Shown: one piece after another, positions 8,760-10,709 of the stretch
How positions within the stretch are numbered: position 1 is the first letter of the stretch
Layout of the letters: each line of letters starts with the position of its first letter
Assembly (NCBI GenBank): GCA_020848315.1
Contig: JADLAH010000336.1
Location: 1-10,709 of the forward strand
Reading direction: 5' to 3'
DNA length: 10,709 nucleotides
DNA from: Chitinophagales bacterium
GTDB taxonomy: Bacteria > Bacteroidota > Bacteroidia > Chitinophagales > JADIYW01
Notes under the pieces: model-generated
Told to the model about the DNA's origin: nothing
The model's database searches: none
Seen by the model: the letters and a program-made list of their open reading frames with translations, nothing else
Program-made: the position numbers and the translations under genes

Positions 8760-9860
8760 CTAGGCATTGTCAGCCGGAGCAGGTGTTTCATCCGGCTGTC
8801 CGCGCTCTTCCGGAGTATAGAAATAATCTACAAACCCCTTCACCGTTTTCGAAAAATGTGCGGCATCTCTGCCGATAAATCTGGTGCGCACCGGCACACA
8901 AAACACCGTTATGCCTTTTTGTATCAGCCACTCTTTGTGCAACATCAGACGAACGGCATCCTTTTCCGTCGTCAGCCATTTCCGCTGTCCGGGATATTTT
9001 GTATAAATGGAATTCAGTTCTCCTTCTTCAAACATATGATGATCTGAAAACTCCATGTGATACACCGCACCGGCCTGATTTTCCACCTGTTCTTTCAGCG
9101 GACCGGCATCCGCAATGGCAGTCACCAGCATGACGGTATCTTCGGTATTCAGCCACCATTTTTCCTGCGGATCCATCACATTGTAAGGTGTGCCATATTC
9201 GATAGTACTGAAGAATATCTGTTGGCTGCCGGCAGGTGCTATGCGTTGTACGATAGCCTGCTGTTCCGGTTCACTGAGATCCGGCGGACACTTCGTCATC
9301 ACGATTATCTGCGCTCTGTCTTTACCGGAAATAAATTCGCGCAATGTGCCCAACGGCAGTATCCGGTCGTCGTAAAACGGGCGCCGGTAACTGGTCAGCA
9401 GAATATTGATATCGGGTCGCACACTCTGGTGCTGAAACGCATCATCCAGCAATATCACCCTGGTTTCGGGATGATCGGACAACAATCTCGGAATGGCAAT
9501 CACCCGCTGTTCGCCTACGCTTACCTGCACAAACGGATATTTCAACTTGGTCATCAGCGGCTCATCACCCACCTGAAGTGCTGTGTGACCTGTCTGCACA
9601 GACAGATAGCCGGATGTTTTTCTGCCATAGCCTCTGCTGAGCACGCCGACCGCATAATCCGGATACAGGAGTTCTATCAGATAGCCAATCATCGGAGTCT
9701 TGCCGGTGCCACCCATACTCAGATTGCCCACACTGATGACGGGTAGTGCAAAATCAGTGGAACCTATAAATCCGGTTTTATAGAGCCAGTTGCGCAACCA
9801 AATAATCGCACCATATAAGGCGGCAAAAGGAAATAGTAGTATTTTTGTTATCAGACTCAA
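8760..9860 (-). CDS. lpxK: Tetraacyldisaccharide 4'-kinase (LpxK), probable TTG start
   Basis: Inner-membrane-associated kinase that phosphorylates the 4' position of the tetraacyl disaccharide to give lipid IVA in the Raetz pathway. The 366-residue product has a hydrophobic N-terminal helix (residues 5-23), then the P-loop GNLSMGGTGKTP at 45-56 with Lys54. Asp99 in VGDEP matches the catalytic Asp of Aquifex LpxK. LLDDAFQH lies at 137-144 (Walker-B-like Asp pair), FSDHH at 271-275 and LTTEKDAVRL at 296-305. No ATG fits the start: an in-frame TAG lies four codons upstream of 9860, and the first family-like residues follow a TTG codon there, giving MSLITKILLFPFAALYG. The C-terminus carries a polar tail of about 20 residues. 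Its start is 11 bases from the divergent Nif3-like gene, so its promoter should lie inside that gene. Upstream of the DUF4290-murA unit on the same strand, it makes an envelope-synthesis cluster. Confidence 0.93.
   Translation of the reverse strand: MSLITKILLFPFAALYGAIIWLRNWLYKTGFIGSTDFALPVISVGNLSMGGTGKTPMIGYLIELLYPDYAVGVLSRGYGRKTSGYLSVQTGHTALQVGDEPLMTKLKYPFVQVSVGEQRVIAIPRLLSDHPETRVILLDDAFQHQSVRPDINILLTSYRRPFYDDRILPLGTLREFISGKDRAQIIVMTKCPPDLSEPEQQAIVQRIAPAGSQQIFFSTIEYGTPYNVMDPQEKWWLNTEDTVMLVTAIADAGPLKEQVENQAGAVYHMEFSDHHMFEEGELNSIYTKYPGQRKWLTTEKDAVRLMLHKEWLIQKGITVFCVPVRTRFIGRDAAHFSKTVKGFVDYFYTPEERGQPDETPAPADNA
9840..9847 (+). promoter_or_regulatory. Candidate -7 element for the Nif3-like gene
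   Basis: TATTTTTG matches TAnnTTTG and ends 24 bases before the ATG at 9872. It sits inside the 5' end of lpxK on the opposite strand, as the 11-base gap between the two starts requires. No TTG lies at the right distance upstream, so support is limited to the box and its position. Confidence 0.35.
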
Positions 9861-9871
9861 AAGATGATACT

Positions 9872-10709
9872 ATGAAAATAGCCGAAATAATTCAAACTAT
9901 CGAAGATTTTGCACCAATATCGTACCAGGAATCTTACGACAACGCCGGATTGCTGACCGGCGACAAATTGGCAGCATGCACCGGCGTACTGATAGCGCTT
10001 GACGTGACAGAAGCGGTAGTGGAAGAGGCTATCGCGAGCCGCTGCAACCTGATTGTAGCCCATCATCCACTTATTTTTTCCGGATTAAAACGCCTGACGG
10101 GCAGCAACTATATTGAGCGGACGGTCATTAAGGCCATCAAAAATGATATTGCTATTTATGCTGCACATACCAATCTTGACAACGTAAAAAACGGCGTAAA
10201 CAATGCGATTGCTGATCAGCTCGGACTCATCAACCGGAAAATACTGGCACCAAAAAGAGGTATACTGAAAAAGCTGTACACCTATATTCCGGTCAAAGAC
10301 AGGGAAATGCTGCTCAACGCACTCTTTGCGGCTGGGGCCGGACATATAGGACACTACAGCGAATGCAGTTTTTCCAGCGACGGACAGGGCACTTTTAATG
10401 CAGACGATGCCGCACAGCCGCTCATTGGAATAAAAGGCATCAGACATACCGAGCAGGAAAGCAAGATAGAGGTAATCTTCCCGGAATACCTGGAAACAAA
10501 AATTCTGCGGGCCCTCCGGGAAGCGCATCCGTACGATGAGGTGGCCTATGAAATCATCCGGCTTGAAAACAGCTATCAGGACGTAGGATCCGGACTCATC
10601 GGAGAGCTGGAAAACGACATGGATGCGAGGGCGTTTTTGCTGCTGCTGAAAGAGCGGATGCAGGCTGATTGTGTGCGACATACCGCACTGTCAGACAAGC
10701 CGATACGCA
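9872..10709 (+). CDS. Nif3-like dinuclear metal-binding protein with YqfO insert (DUF34), C-terminus beyond the window
   Basis: Member of the Nif3/YbgI/YqfO family, hexameric toroids with a two-metal site; databases often label it GTP cyclohydrolase I type 2, which is weakly supported. Frame is open from the ATG at 9872 to the window end (279 codons). Residues 1-125 are the first half of the core: MKIAEIIQTIEDFAPISYQE, SYDNAGLLTG at 21-30, the metal motif AHHPLIF with His64 and His65, and AAHTNLDN at 97-104 with His99 and Asp103. Residues from about 131 to 232 are the CutA/PII-like insert of the long YqfO form (KLYTYIPV, LLNALFAAGAGHIGHYSEC, then AHPYDEVAYEI). After it the core resumes with GSGLIGEL. 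The remaining metal ligands (a His and a Glu near the C-terminus) lie outside; long-form proteins are about 365 residues. It is divergent from lpxK by 11 bases. Confidence 0.92.
   Translation, partial: MKIAEIIQTIEDFAPISYQESYDNAGLLTGDKLAACTGVLIALDVTEAVVEEAIASRCNLIVAHHPLIFSGLKRLTGSNYIERTVIKAIKNDIAIYAAHTNLDNVKNGVNNAIADQLGLINRKILAPKRGILKKLYTYIPVKDREMLLNALFAAGAGHIGHYSECSFSSDGQGTFNADDAAQPLIGIKGIRHTEQESKIEVIFPEYLETKILRALREAHPYDEVAYEIIRLENSYQDVGSGLIGELENDMDARAFLLLLKERMQADCVRHTALSDKPIR

Noticed and set aside
9057..9746. A 229-codon open frame on the plus strand, antisense to lpxK
   Set aside because: It overlaps the P-loop and kinase motifs of lpxK on the other strand and its translation resembles no family.
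10085..10681. A 198-codon open frame on the minus strand, antisense to the Nif3-like gene
   Set aside because: The plus strand carries clear Nif3/YqfO motifs across the same bases; the antisense translation is featureless.

Overview
The window looks like ordinary chromosomal DNA from a member of the phylum Bacteroidota (Bacteroidetes). Four things point there: a DUF4290 protein directly upstream of murA, an outer-membrane lipopolysaccharide gene (lpxK), a secreted Gly-Trp-Ser-Tyr-Gly-Gly dipeptidyl peptidase IV, and start codons with no visible Shine-Dalgarno sequence but with several TAnnTTTG elements, the -7 box used by the sigma factor of this phylum. I cannot place it at genus level. I see no tRNA, rRNA, CRISPR array, insertion sequence or phage gene, and no gap between genes exceeds 170 bases.

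Layout. Positions 1-2038 (minus) hold most of a secreted dipeptidyl peptidase IV whose C-terminus lies outside the window. Divergent from it, 2093-2758 (plus) encodes an unrecognised exported protein that looks like a small outer-membrane beta-barrel. Its stop codon interlocks with that of a six-helix membrane protein at 2755-3438 (minus). An 80-base divergent gap follows, then a DUF1295 (steroid 5-alpha-reductase-like) membrane protein at 3519-4448 (plus). A perfect 21-bp hairpin at 4465-4509 closes this convergent unit against gyrB (4524-6485, minus). Upstream of gyrB is a 165-base gap with a consensus DnaA box. Then come murA (6651-7961), a DUF4290 gene (7958-8638) and lpxK (8760-9860), all on the minus strand. 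Only 11 bases from the lpxK start, a Nif3/YqfO-like metal protein starts on the plus strand (9872 onward) and runs off the window.

Function. The right half is a cell-envelope and housekeeping block: lpxK (lipid A), DUF4290-murA (peptidoglycan, overlapping ATGA junction) and gyrB (DNA supercoiling). The left half holds a secreted peptidase and poorly characterised membrane proteins. No novel multi-gene system is evident. The points most worth a second look are the MurA active-site Cys-to-Asp replacement (Asp123), the DnaA box with a facing half-site upstream of gyrB, the Asn/Lys/Arg-rich tail of the DUF4290 protein, and a 13-base sequence shared by the gyrB and peptidase promoters.
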